From Dictyobacter aurantiacus (lineage in GTDB: Bacteria; Chloroflexota; Ktedonobacteria; Ktedonobacterales; Ktedonobacteraceae): a stretch of 64,000 nt of DNA. The position numbers and the translations under genes were made by a program. Where the stretch lies: assembly GCF_003967515.1 (NCBI RefSeq), contig NZ_BIFQ01000002.1, positions 1,736,001 to 1,800,000 on the forward strand, in the 5' to 3' direction. Shown here one piece after another: positions 9,889 to 19,575 of this stretch. The notes below the pieces were generated by a model, which saw only the letters and a list, made by a program, of their open reading frames with translations, did not search any database and had not been told where the DNA came from. Position 1 is the first letter of the stretch. Each line of letters opens with the position of its first letter.

Positions 9889-10764
9889 TTAAAAGACAGA
9901 TACAATTGTTGGTAGATGTTTCGTGAGGGCATAAAACCCACCAAGCAGGTCATTTTCTATTTCTAGAAGTTGAAATAATGGTGTTTTGTATTCGAGTGGA
10001 GCATATGAAAAAAGGGGCTGTAGATGGCCCCAACTTTTCTGGGAATGCGTTGGAATCCGTTGCAGATTTGTTGTCTTGCCTATTTCAAAGACATCATGGT
10101 TTTCTAAGGTGAGAATGCGATAGACGCCCAGTGTTGGCTGGAGTGTTTTTGTGATCTGTGCATGTAATGGAAGAAACGCGCTCCAGCCCAAGCCACTCAT
10201 CCATTCTTTTTCATCAAAGGGATTTCCAATGAGCTTGAGCGGAGGATAACTGGGACCGCTAGCGGGATTATCTGGTGCATCATCGGGGAGACGTTCGCCT
10301 TGATATCCATCGCTTCTATTTTTTGATTTCGTATACCGTGCAGGAAAATGACCATGATTGCACAGCACTGATTCGCCTCGCTCTAATCGATAGCGCCAGA
10401 GCAGATAACACTTTAATCCTCGCAGTGTTCTTGTGGGGTCCTGGATACTCCCTCTATCATGAAGAACTGTTGCCGAACATTCATAGTGTAGCTGGTCCGA
10501 ATCGTTCCACGCCCATAACGCCGGGGCAGCTGTATGTGGGTCGTTAAATGGCATTGTTTTTTTCTGGCTATTTGTGCGTAATGATCCTATACGCTCGCGC
10601 AGATTTCGACCAGTTTCTCCAATATAGAAAAGTTCATCTCTCCTAGCTGCGCGGACACGATAGAGGCCTGGAGTTGTAGGGAGTGTTTTCCATGCCTCGT
10701 TGTCTGTGAATGAAATCCATGGGCCCCATTCCAGGTTGGCCCATGTTAAGCTCATATAATTCAT
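9889..10764 (-). CDS. GIY-YIG-like protein with two related halves
   Basis: The start chosen is the ATG at 10764 (about 291 aa). The frame stays open to 10872, but that part overlaps the McrB remnant and looks unlike protein. An N-terminal segment reads GLYRVRAA..., then LFYIGETGRNLRERI, the GIY-YIG signature with downstream Arg. A second, weaker copy near the C-terminus reads GVYRILTLENHDVFEIGKTTNL, so the protein may be a tandem or degenerate duplicate. GIY-YIG folds cut DNA in restriction enzymes, repair enzymes and homing endonucleases. Placement directly 3' of an McrB-like gene suggests it once served as, or was recruited to, a restriction partner. Function is inferred. Confidence 0.6.
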   Translation of the reverse strand: MNYMSLTWANLEWGPWISFTDNEAWKTLPTTPGLYRVRAARRDELFYIGETGRNLRERIGSLRTNSQKKTMPFNDPHTAAPALWAWNDSDQLHYECSATVLHDRGSIQDPTRTLRGLKCYLLWRYRLERGESVLCNHGHFPARYTKSKNRSDGYQGERLPDDAPDNPASGPSYPPLKLIGNPFDEKEWMSGLGWSAFLPLHAQITKTLQPTLGVYRILTLENHDVFEIGKTTNLQRIPTHSQKSWGHLQPLFSYAPLEYKTPLFQLLEIENDLLGGFYALTKHLPTIVSVF

Positions 10765-10789
10765 GGTATCTATTTCTTCGTTTTCAGTA

Positions 10790-11853
10790 TCACAAGGTGC
10801 TGTATACCCAATTCTGTAATGCAATTGATGGTAATGGCATCGCCAGAATGACATGCCTGGATAAAAACGCATGGTAGATGATCTGGATCACCTGTTTGTC
10901 GACCAGAATATGGTGCTGGATCTCACGAATATTTTCTGATAGCCATAGATCTGGAATAGGCAGAAGTGGTCTGTGTTCAATGAGCAGTGAGCGGTGTTGT
11001 GCCAACTCGCCGTCCTCCTGCTCTTGATCTGCGATTGAGAGACTGTCCTGCTCTTCCATGTGGAGGCGTTGTGTCGGTGTGCTGGAAAGCAGTTCCGCAT
11101 CATCGTTCTCTTTCATCTGGATATGATCAGTTCCTTCCGATGGTCCATCGCCCACCAGATAAAGTATTCTCGCCAATAGGGGAGAGGAAGGAGGGACGTG
11201 ATCTGTGGTGCCGTGTCTCTCACGGCGTCGAAGAGCGATAAAAAGGCGTCGTATTGTGCTCCAGTACTGATGATAAAGTCAGATCCTCTTGGCTTGAGTT
11301 CTGTGTGGTTGGGGAGCAAGCCTCCCCGGACCAGTTTGACGGTGCTTTCGCGCACATATTGGGTGCTGATGAGAAGCTCACCCTGAGGATCAAGCCAGTG
11401 GGCGAATTGAGACATGATAAATGCGCTGCTTATGGGGCTGATAATGGAACGGACACCGAGTCCCGTGCCCTGCAGGCGTTTTTTCTCCTGAAGCAGGAAC
11501 GTGTAAAACAGTTCGATTTTTTGCCCCAGGGTGCGTACATTGAGATCCTGAAGGAGGGCGCGAAATTGTTCACTGGCCTCGTTATTGTTCCCTATATAAT
11601 TTTTGGCAAACTTTCGAAGACTGATGTTGAAATAACCCGAATTATTTGCCCCCACATACCAGCCGTTCTGCGGCATGGTTAACTCCGCGCTCAGTTGTGC
11701 AAAGGTACTGTAACCCTGAATAAACTCATGAAGCGCGGGCTGAATGTTTGGTATTGTTTGTGTGCGCCAAGCCGAGTTTTGCATCAGTTTTTCCATATTA
11801 GCATGGTCGTTCAGGAAGCCTTGGGTGATCTCTGCGAGGGTTTGTGTGATCAT
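10790..11853 (-). pseudogene. McrB-like AAA+ restriction subunit, N-terminal part only, frameshifted
   Basis: The first frame (11853-11113, 246 aa) has the all-helical N-terminus of Ktedonobacterial-looking McrB relatives (NGWYVGANNSGYFNISLRKF, then STQYVRESTVKL). It is frameshifted near 11140: the first frame ends REYFIWWAMDH, while the second continues sensibly with DGPSEGTDHIQ. The second frame runs through DKQVIQIIYHAFLSRHVILA, exactly the helix and strand that precede a GPPGTGKT Walker A in McrB-type AAA proteins. It then leaves homology and stops. The entire ATPase domain is absent. Identification rests on this pre-Walker A segment and is moderately confident. Confidence 0.6.
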
Positions 11854-12327
11854 ATGGTGGTTCCTTCCAATCTAGATGATATGTGAACAAAAGTGTACTT
11901 GTGACTTTCAACAATATGGATGATCTCTCTCTGCACAGGCACCAGAGATGCTATGAAATAAGAGATGTGCCATATTGAGCTCCTCAGTGGAGGTAATAGA
12001 TTTAGTTTCATATATGTGTATATGTATAAAACTAAGTATTAGCATTTTAACCCATATATACAGTAAGATAAAGCTTTTTTATACAATTATGGTGGGCAAC
12101 ATGAAAAATTGGATGCGTCCAAATGACTTTGTGTGGTTGTTTTCTCGTTCACTTCGGTTGATTGGATGAGTATGGCACCTTAGTAGCAATTATGCACACG
12201 CAAAATCCTATGGGGTTGCATTCTGCTTATGGAAGCGGAGAGGAAGATCTCTGTAGAGATTGATACAGGCTGAGAGTGGGCTATACCATTTTCCATGTTG
12301 CATTGGGAGTACCTTAAGAATCCTTTG
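11854..12327. other. Intergenic region, no gene seen
   Basis: About 470 bases of AT-rich sequence between the McrB remnant and the CRISPR block. Short frames exist but lack ribosome-binding sites or recognisable sequence. It probably holds the dead promoter of the McrB-like gene. Confidence 0.45.
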
Positions 12328-12495
12328 TTTTGGAATTTGGCTGTCAATTGGCTGTCATGCGGGACGCTGAATTTTCGAGATCATTCCCTAAAGCCGCTCC
12401 TCAGGCCCTTTTATTCTAGACGCTTTTTGACTCCCTGTTTGATAGGCAGTCCTATCCAACGGGATGCCTTTCTCGCTATGTTCTCTGTACCCTAA
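12328..12495 (+). repeat. Left copy of a diverged direct repeat bracketing the CRISPR block
   Basis: This stretch aligns by eye, with many substitutions, to 54096-54260 in the same orientation. Shared landmarks in order are GGCTGTCAA.TTGGCTGT (a short tandem), CTCAGGC, CCTTTTATT/TCCTTTATT, and CCCTGTTTGATA followed by AGTC. The two copies lie just outside the first CRISPR leader and just after the last array. They could be recombination relics, copies of a mobile-element end, or diverged regulatory sequence. No integrase gene accompanies either copy. Confidence 0.5.
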
Positions 12496-12536
12496 TCCTT
12501 TTCACAATTGTTTCATGTTTTATGAAAATCTGATTT

Positions 12537-12748
12537 CGCGAGGCACGAAGCGGTGAAAACGCCAAGCTCACTGCCTCGCAAAACGACATGGATGTCGTCA
12601 AAAGGCTCTACAAGCTCTTGTAAAGGATAAGGAACTCGTGTATAGTGTCTTTGTATGCGGCAGAAATTATCGTGTAAAACCTAGATTTTACTGCTGCCTC
12701 GCAAAAGTCATTTTGAGCCCGCTTTCCAGGCGTCGCGAGGCAGATGCT
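12537..12748 (+). promoter_or_regulatory. CRISPR leader of array 1
   Basis: A leader with a promoter TTGTAA (12618-12623), 17-nt spacer, TATAGT (12641-12646). The first repeat begins 103 nt after the last base of the -10. Two inverted pairs of the octamer GCGAGGCA / TGCCTCGC are present: 12538-12545 with 12572-12579, and 12695-12702 with 12735-12742, the last only 6 nt from the first repeat. The same arrangement recurs before arrays 2, 3 and 4. Such palindromes next to the first repeat are candidate binding sites for integration factors. Confidence 0.85.
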
Positions 12749-15700
12749 GTCGCAGAGAAGCTGGTATCCCGGTAGGGATTGAAACTCAACTGGCGAGCTC
12801 GAGACGGTAACCGTGTAGAAAGTCGCAGAGAAGCTGGTATCCCGGTAGGGATTGAAACTCCCAGTGAAGTAACGAACAACATCATGCCATTTCTGTCGCA
12901 GAGAAGCTGGTATCCCGGTAGGGATTGAAACCATAGCAATACGTACAACACCATCGCCCACATTGTCGTCGCAGAGAAGCTGGTATCCCGGTAGGGATTG
13001 AAACAAAAATGGAGCTGCAAAACTGGCTACGGTTGGCGGCGTCGCAGAGAAGCTGGTATCCCGGTAGGGATTGAAACTAGGAGACAGGGCTGGTCAAGCT
13101 TGCCGCGTCGGTCGTCGCAGAGAAGCTGGTATCCCGGTAGGGATTGAAACCTCAAAGTTGCGGGGCGAGGACTGCCCCGTGATCCGTCGCAGAGAAGCTG
13201 GTATCCCGGTAGGGATTGAAACACGTATCAGTAGCTGGGTTGAATTCCGCAACAATATGTCGCAGAGAAGCTGGTATCCCGGTAGGGATTGAAACAGCAG
13301 CAGAAACAAGAGGCTTAGGGGCGCTTATTGCGTCGCAGAGAAGCTGGTATCCCGGTAGGGATTGAAACACAGATGCAGCATTGCCGTAAGATTTAAAGTC
13401 GAGAGTCGCAGAGAAGCTGGTATCCCGGTAGGGATTGAAACCTTTCATTGCCGTACCTCCGTTCGGGCCGGGCGGTTGTCGCAGAGAAGCTGGTATCCCG
13501 GTAGGGATTGAAACACGCTGACATCGATCCGGTCAATCGGAGTCGGTGTCGTCGCAGAGAAGCTGGTATCCCGGTAGGGATTGAAACATCCAGGCGGTGA
13601 AGGCGTGCCAGGCGCTATTCACTGTCGCAGAGAAGCTGGTATCCCGGTAGGGATTGAAACTTGGACGGGCTAAAGGTGCCCGCGCCCACGCTGGCGAGTC
13701 GCAGAGAAGCTGGTATCCCGGTAGGGATTGAAACAGGGCGAGAGCATCTGGACAAGGTTGTCGCTTCGGTGTCGCAGAGAAGCTGGTATCCCGGTAGGGA
13801 TTGAAACCCAGAGATAGGGTTGGCGCCAGTGCTGGTCGCTCAGTCGCAGAGAAGCTGGTATCCCGGTAGGGATTGAAACTCAGTGAAGCGAAGCGCCTGC
13901 TCATGCCAGCGTCCCGTCGCAGAGAAGCTGGTATCCCGGTAGGGATTGAAACATGACAAAGAGCCCATCTGAGGCAATCTCCTTCGCGTCGCAGAGAAGC
14001 TGGTATCCCGGTAGGGATTGAAACTGAGGGAGAAGGTGACTTCAGGATCTTCGGGGGAGGTCGCAGAGAAGCTGGTATCCCGGTAGGGATTGAAACGCAG
14101 CGATCCCCTCTCCACGCACTACACGATCGCTTGTCGCAGAGAAGCTGGTATCCCGGTAGGGATTGAAACTTTGCATGATGCCATAGGACTGGACCGTCAC
14201 ACGCGTGTCGCAGAGAAGCTGGTATCCCGGTAGGGATTGAAACGCTCTGCCGTCGCACAAGCAGCACAGCAGTTAGTCGCGTCGCAGAGAAGCTGGTATC
14301 CCGGTAGGGATTGAAACCCACATCGGGGGGGATCTCATTCCCTTTGCGCAGATAGGTCGCAGAGAAGCTGGTATCCCGGTAGGGATTGAAACTACGTCCT
14401 CCACTCGTTTGCGCACCCCGAATACGACAAGTCGCAGAGAAGCTGGTATCCCGGTAGGGATTGAAACTGATCCGCTCGTCTCCACGGCAGATAACCACAT
14501 CACGTCGCAGAGAAGCTGGTATCCCGGTAGGGATTGAAACGCTGCATCGATGTGAGCCGCCATCTGCTCGTTGGCCGTCGCAGAGAAGCTGGTATCCCGG
14601 TAGGGATTGAAACATGGGACGAAAGTTGTATCGCGTTCCCCTCGATTTTTCGTCGCAGAGAAGCTGGTATCCCGGTAGGGATTGAAACCACCTGGAACCC
14701 TCTGGTACCGGCATATACCCTGAAGTCGCAGAGAAGCTGGTATCCCGGTAGGGATTGAAACTCGAATTGCTAAACTCTTGCAATTGATGGGGGATCGGTC
14801 GCAGAGAAGCTGGTATCCCGGTAGGGATTGAAACTGTACTGCAGCCTGCCTATAGTGGGACCGCTGGCCTGTCGCAGAGAAGCTGGTATCCCGGTAGGGA
14901 TTGAAACTTAGCTGGTTTGTGAACTGGGAATATGCGATGACAGTCGCAGAGAAGCTGGTATCCCGGTAGGGATTGAAACACTGGAATGTGGAAATCGATG
15001 GCCTGGAGGCGTTGTGTCGCAGAGAAGCTGGTATCCCGGTAGGGATTGAAACTGTACTGCAGCCTGCCTATAGTGGGACCGCTGGCCTGTCGCAGAGAAG
15101 CTGGTATCCCGGTAGGGATTGAAACGTACCATAGGCGCTATTGACGCCCCCACTGACGACGTCGCAGAGAAGCTGGTATCCCGGTAGGGATTGAAACAAG
15201 TACCGTACCGCATCCTGCATGATTTCGGTTGCGTCGCAGAGAAGCTGGTATCCCGGTAGGGATTGAAACGTGCATGATATTCAAAGCATGGACCTGCCCT
15301 TCAAAATGTCGCAGAGAAGCTGGTATCCCGGTAGGGATTGAAACTTAGCTGGTTTGTGAACTGGGAATATGCGATGACAGTCGCAGAGAAGCTGGTATCC
15401 CGGTAGGGATTGAAACACTGGAATGTGGAAATCGATGGCCTGGAGGCGTTGTGTCGCAGAGAAGCTGGTATCCCGGTAGGGATTGAAACCCCTGGTTACC
15501 TGTTTGTCTCATCGCTTAATTAACGTCGCAGAGAAGCTGGTATCCCGGTAGGGATTGAAACTCCTCTATCACATCGGCATTGAGCAACTGCTTATCGTCG
15601 CAGAGAAGCTGGTATCCCGGTAGGGATTGAAACAATCTTAGAGTGGCAAGGAAAGCCGCCGATTGGGCGGTCGCAGAGAAGCTGGTATCCCGGTAGGGAT

Positions 15701-16590
15701 TGAAACTTCTGCGTGGTGGAGCTGCACTACCACCGTTGCTGAAGTCGCAGAGAAGCTGGTATCCCGGTAGGGATTGAAACGAGTCGTTGACCGTGCGCCA
15801 GAAGATGCCCTGCCCGTGTCGCAGAGAAGCTGGTATCCCGGTAGGGATTGAAACAAGTCTCTGGTATTCGCGAAAGAAAATCAGCCCGTGTCGCAGAGAA
15901 GCTGGTATCCCGGTAGGGATTGAAACATTGATGACACTCGAAGCAGAAGATTTCCGCCGCATGTCGCAGAGAAGCTGGTATCCCGATAGGGATTGAAACG
16001 GTTAAATCGCTGGCCAATGCCTGCTCGATGCTCATGTCGCAGAGAAGCTGGTATCCCGGTAGGGATTGAAACGGATCAGTGAAGACTTCTCGGTCAAGCC
16101 TTGGTATTATGTCGCAGAGAAGCTGGTATCCCGGTAGGGATTGAAACGTGGGATGGGAACGAGGAAAGTGCAGTAATGGAATGGTCGCAGAGAAGCTGGT
16201 ATCCCGGTAGGGATTGAAATGCGTTGAATGGCGGCGACTTTATCCGCTCCCAGTTGTGTCGCAGAGAAGCTGGTATCCCGGTAGGGATTGAAACCATAAC
16301 AACGTATTTGATAGTCATAGGAAATGCTCCTTCGTCGCAGAGAAGCTGGTATCCCGGTAGGGATTGAAACCAGAATGTCCCAGTCCCACCGCTCACTTGA
16401 TGCTATGTCGCAGAGAAGCTGGTATCCCGGTAGGGATTGAAACAGCTTATCATATGCCGGGGCATTCGACATGATCATGGTCGCAGAGAAGCTGGTATCC
16501 CGGTAGGGATTGAAACCAAAACGCGGCCGACTTTCCCGACTTCGATTGGATCAGTCGCAGAGAAGCTGGTATCCCGGTAGGGATTGAAAC
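12749..16590 (+). CRISPR. CRISPR array 1: 53 repeats of 37 nt, 52 spacers
   Basis: The repeats begin GTCGCAGAGAAGC and end GGTAGGGATTGAAAC. They contain the short hairpin ATCCC-GGTA-GGGAT, and processing would leave the usual 8-nt ATTGAAAC handle. Spacers are about 35-37 nt. Orientation is plus with the leader on the left. Repeat 45 (about 15963) has CCCGATAGG, the base typical of array 3, and repeat 48 (about 16183) ends in AAAT. Spacer 4 (13005-13040) is identical to a spacer in array 2. Three spacers (14835-14870, 14908-14942, 14980-15015) recur at 15053-15088, 15345-15379 and 15417-15452. It converges on the type I-D operon, which is the likely user. Confidence 0.98.
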
Positions 16591-16714
16591 GCGCCGTGAT
16601 CATTGATCCAGTTATAATCCAACTCGTCGCGGAGGAGCAAGCATCCCGGCAGGGATTGAAACCCAATAATGGCTTTATAGCGTACATCGTGACGAGCGTG
16701 TCGTAGAGGAACTA

Positions 16715-17941
16715 GTGGACTGTCAAAGATGATTTGAAACGGAGGAGAAAAAAGAGTATCCTTGCGGGCAAGAACAAAACCACCTCGCAAGGAGCTTCTC
16801 GTGAGCAAGCATACCATTGAATTGACATTCGAACAATGCCAGCAGTTAGAACGGCTGGTAAAAGCAGGAAAAGCACCAGCGCGCCAGATCCTGTTGAAAA
16901 CCGACAGCAGCCAACAGGGTCCGGCATGGACCGATCAGCAGATCCAAAGCGCTTTTGGAGTGGGTCGAACCACCATCTGGAGAGTTCGTGAGCGCTTCTT
17001 GAGCACCGGGTTGCTTGATGCGCTTGCCCGACGGGAGCAACCGGATCGACCAGAAAAGCGCAAGCTGGATGGAGAGAAAGAGGCCCATCTGATTGCGCTC
17101 ATTTGTGCTGGTCCTCCAGAAGATCAGGAACGTTGGAGTTTGCGTCTGCTGGCGGAGAAACTGGTCCAATTGGCAGAGGTGGAGATGATCAGCCATGAAA
17201 CCGTGCGTCAGGCACTAAAAAAAACCAGTTGAAACCCTGGCTGAAAGAGCAGTGGTGTATTGCGCCAAAGGCCAATGCTGATTTTGTCGCAGCGATGGAG
17301 GATGTTCTGGCGGTCTATCAGCGGCCCTATGATGAGCGTCGCCCGCAGATTTGCCTGGATGAAACCAGCAAGCAACTCAAAGCAGACACCTGTGAGCGTC
17401 TTCCTCTCAAGCCGGGGGAGTCCGAACGCTTTGATTATGAATATGAGCGGCATGGCGTCTGCAATCTCTTTCTCGCTTGTGAGCCGTTAGCTGGTAAGCG
17501 GATGGTTCAGGTTACGCAACGGCGCACAAAACAGGATTGGGCGCAGTTCGTCCGGGACCTGGTTGATATCCACTATCCGCAGGCAGAACGGATTGTGCTG
17601 GTGATGGATAATCTGAACACGCATGTCATCGGTTCATTGTACGAGGCATTTCCTCCCGCTGAGGCTCGCCGCCTGGTGGAACGACTGGAGATCCATTACA
17701 CGCCCAAGTATGGGAGTTGGTTGAATATGGCCGAGATTGAACTGGCCGTTCTCATGCATCATGGGATCAGCCAGCGCTTGGCTGACCAGGAAGACGTACG
17801 TCGCCAGGTGGATGCCTGGCAAACCCGACGAAATCAGAAAGCGATCAAAGTGGACTGGCGCTTTACGACGGCTGATGCGCGCATCAAACTCAAACATCTC
17901 TACCCATCAGTTGAGGTTTCACTTGGAGAATGACAGTCCAC
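16715..17941 (+). mobile_element. IS630-family insertion sequence inside a degenerate CRISPR repeat
   Basis: The ends are inverted repeats GTGGACTGTCA at the left and TGACAGTCCAC at the right, flanked by a TA duplication (16713-16714 and 17942-17943; the surrounding bases also read as CTAG twice). TA target duplication and a DDE transposase read through a -1 frameshift are standard for IS630. The element is about 1.23 kb with both ends present, so it may still be active. It is inserted in the plus orientation in the array trailer. Confidence 0.9.
16801..17933 (+). CDS. IS630 transposase made by -1 programmed frameshift
   Basis: OrfA (16801-17232) starts with GTG after AAGGAG and carries the N-terminal helix-turn-helix (QSAFGVGRTTIWRVRERF). 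It ends just past a run of eight A (CTA AAA AAA A). A -1 slip there gives ...LKKNQLKPWLKEQW and continues in OrfB to 17933. The DDE residues are visible: D in CLDETSK, D in VLVMDNLNTH, and E in GSWLNMAEIEL. The OrfB stop lies in the right inverted repeat. The slippery run and intact catalytic triad suggest a functional enzyme; the frameshift mechanism is inferred from the sequence. Confidence 0.88.
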
Positions 17942-18163
17942 TAGGATCTCAGCAGGGATTGAAACATATCTGTTACCATGTCGTCTTTAGCTATGAGACA
18001 GTCGTAGAGGAGCGATATATCGGTAGGGGAAAACCATATCTATAAAAAGGGACCATTTAGGAACGTTTCTCGTAGAGGAACTGGTATCCTGGTAGGGATT
18101 GAGACTCTGATGAGGTGCTTCTTGTATCTGGGCTGCTGGATAGGACTGTGGAAATTATTTTGA

Positions 18164-18205
18164 ACAGCGCATCTACACTTCCTATGACAAGCGTAGATGC
18201 GCTGT
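18164..18205. terminator. Hairpin between array 1 trailer and the convergent cas operon
   Basis: Perfect 13-bp inverted repeat ACAGCGCATCTAC / GTAGATGCGCTGT (18164-18176 and 18193-18205). The stem can be extended inward with one mismatch. It lies between the end of array 1 (plus) and the end of cas2 (minus), where a bidirectional terminator would be expected. No long U-run follows on either side. Confidence 0.55.
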
Positions 18206-18253
18206 CGATTTGTTATTGGTCAATCTTCGTCGGGGATTTGGTTCGATACCCGT

Positions 18254-18529
18254 TTATAGTAAGTAGATGTGGTCTTCCTGTGGTTTGTCACCTCGACCGA
18301 GCACTTCTACTCTAGGGTGACAGGCTCGGCAGAGTCCGTAGATGCGTATAGTGTCTTCTTTGTGATGTATTTCTTTTTGCAGGCGTGCTTCTAATTGCAG
18401 GCGTTGTTTCCGATCAAGGAAGCATTCGAAGACACTGTATTGCACCCATGTGCCGAAGCCCGTGAGCGCGCTATGCACCCGTGTTCGTCGTCGATCATTG
18501 GGAATGTCATAACTGACGATATAGAGCAT
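18254..18529 (-). CDS. cas2: CRISPR-associated endonuclease Cas2
   Basis: A ferredoxin-like protein of about 91 aa from the ATG giving MLYIVSYDIPNDRRRTRVH, the normal Cas2 start with the first-strand aspartate in SYDIP. An upstream ATG at 18559 would add 10 residues and has a GGTGA-type site overlapping the cas1 stop, so the start is uncertain. With Cas1 it forms the integrase that inserts new spacers. It is the last gene of the type I-D operon, and the only cas2 in the window, so it probably serves all four arrays. Confidence 0.93.
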   Translation of the reverse strand: MLYIVSYDIPNDRRRTRVHSALTGFGTWVQYSVFECFLDRKQRLQLEARLQKEIHHKEDTIRIYGLCRACHPRVEVLGRGDKPQEDHIYLL

Positions 18530-18563
18530 GGTATCTTCCGCATACTGGTGATCTGTCATAGCT

Positions 18564-19559
18564 TCACCGTATACAGAGGGGAGGATAATTAGGGATTTCG
18601 TTGGTGAGCCATTTTGCGAGGAGACGTGTTTGTAGTTCGATGCAGCGTCTATAGTTGGTACGATACCCGAAGTGTGGATGGTGGAGTTCTTCTAGTAATC
18701 TTTCCTCAAATTTGGCATAGAAGATTTTGCGTGCTGATGATTTGAGCAGGACCACTCCGAGTTCTTCTTCAAAGTCACGCTCGCTAAGGATGTGGTGATT
18801 GACGATGTTGAGGACGACGGAATCAACGATTATGGGGCGAAATTCTTCCATCAGGTCTAAAGCTAATGCCGGGCGTCCGTGGCGGGGTTGATGGAGGAAA
18901 CCAACATAGGGATCGAGCCCGACTACCTGGATAGCTGATGAAACCTGGTGATGTAAGAGCGTATAGCCAAGGCTGAGCATCGCGTTGACTGGATCAGTTG
19001 GCGGACGTCGGCGGCGGCCTGGAAATGGGAGCGAGCCGCGCAGCAGTTTGTCGAATACCCCAAAATAGGATCTGGAGCCGTTCCCTTCAATGCCCAGCAA
19101 TGATCCAATCGTGGTAGCTGTCGTTGCTTGTTGACCCATGATGCGTATGGCTGCTGCTGCATCTTCAATCTCGCTATTCTGCAATGACCGATTGGCACGC
19201 ATGAGCATTACACGCATATTCTCTAGCTTCCCTTTGACGCAGGCGCGTGCTATGTGTAGGGCTTGCTGTTCATCTATGTGTGCCCGATGCTGACTTCGAC
19301 GCAGAAAAGCATTTTTCGCAACTGGGGGCGATAGCCTCCCTCGGAATTGCCCATACATTGAGAGGTAGCAGACTTCAATGCCACGCTCTAGCAAGAGATG
19401 AAGCGCCGGGGTTGTTACCGTGACATCACCAGATATAACGACTTGTGTGACTTTATGAATGGGAACCTCTACCGTTCGCTTATCTTGATAGCGAATGAGC
19501 AGGTACTCATCGCGTTTTTTGACAAAGGATTGCTGTTCGCTTAAATACAATGTCGCCAT
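18564..19559 (-). CDS. cas1: CRISPR-associated integrase Cas1
   Basis: The start is set at 19559 (MATLYLSEQQ), which has a strong AGGAGGTGA 8 nt upstream; the frame extends 8 codons further but into cas4. About 331 aa. The N-terminal beta domain is followed by the helical catalytic domain, with the expected metal ligands: Glu in GIEGNGSRSYF, His in VGFLHQPRHG and Asp in ALALDLMEEFRP. It catalyses spacer integration with Cas2, probably with Cas4 selecting PAM-bearing prespacers. It is the single cas1 in the window although there are four arrays and two effector types. Confidence 0.96.
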   Translation of the reverse strand: MATLYLSEQQSFVKKRDEYLLIRYQDKRTVEVPIHKVTQVVISGDVTVTTPALHLLLERGIEVCYLSMYGQFRGRLSPPVAKNAFLRRSQHRAHIDEQQALHIARACVKGKLENMRVMLMRANRSLQNSEIEDAAAAIRIMGQQATTATTIGSLLGIEGNGSRSYFGVFDKLLRGSLPFPGRRRRPPTDPVNAMLSLGYTLLHHQVSSAIQVVGLDPYVGFLHQPRHGRPALALDLMEEFRPIIVDSVVLNIVNHHILSERDFEEELGVVLLKSSARKIFYAKFEERLLEELHHPHFGYRTNYRRCIELQTRLLAKWLTNEIPNYPPLCIR

Positions 19560-19575
19560 ACTCTTCACCTCCTTT

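Larger units (their letters stand above)
16626..18105 (+). repeat. Decayed trailer of array 1: four degenerate repeats, one split by an IS
   Basis: Beyond the last good repeat I see degenerate 37-mers at 16626-16662, 16700-16715 plus 17945-17965, 18001-18037 and 18069-18105, with normal spacer-sized gaps. The second one is interrupted by the IS630 element; removing the IS and one target copy restores exactly 37 nt. The progressive decay is the usual sign of the oldest, leader-distal end of an array. Confidence 0.85.

Noticed and set aside
12608..16687. Many frames with repeated FNPYRDTSFSAT or SIPTGIPASLR peptides
   Set aside because: They are translations of CRISPR repeats and spacers on both strands, not proteins. 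The same applies to arrays 2, 3 and 4.
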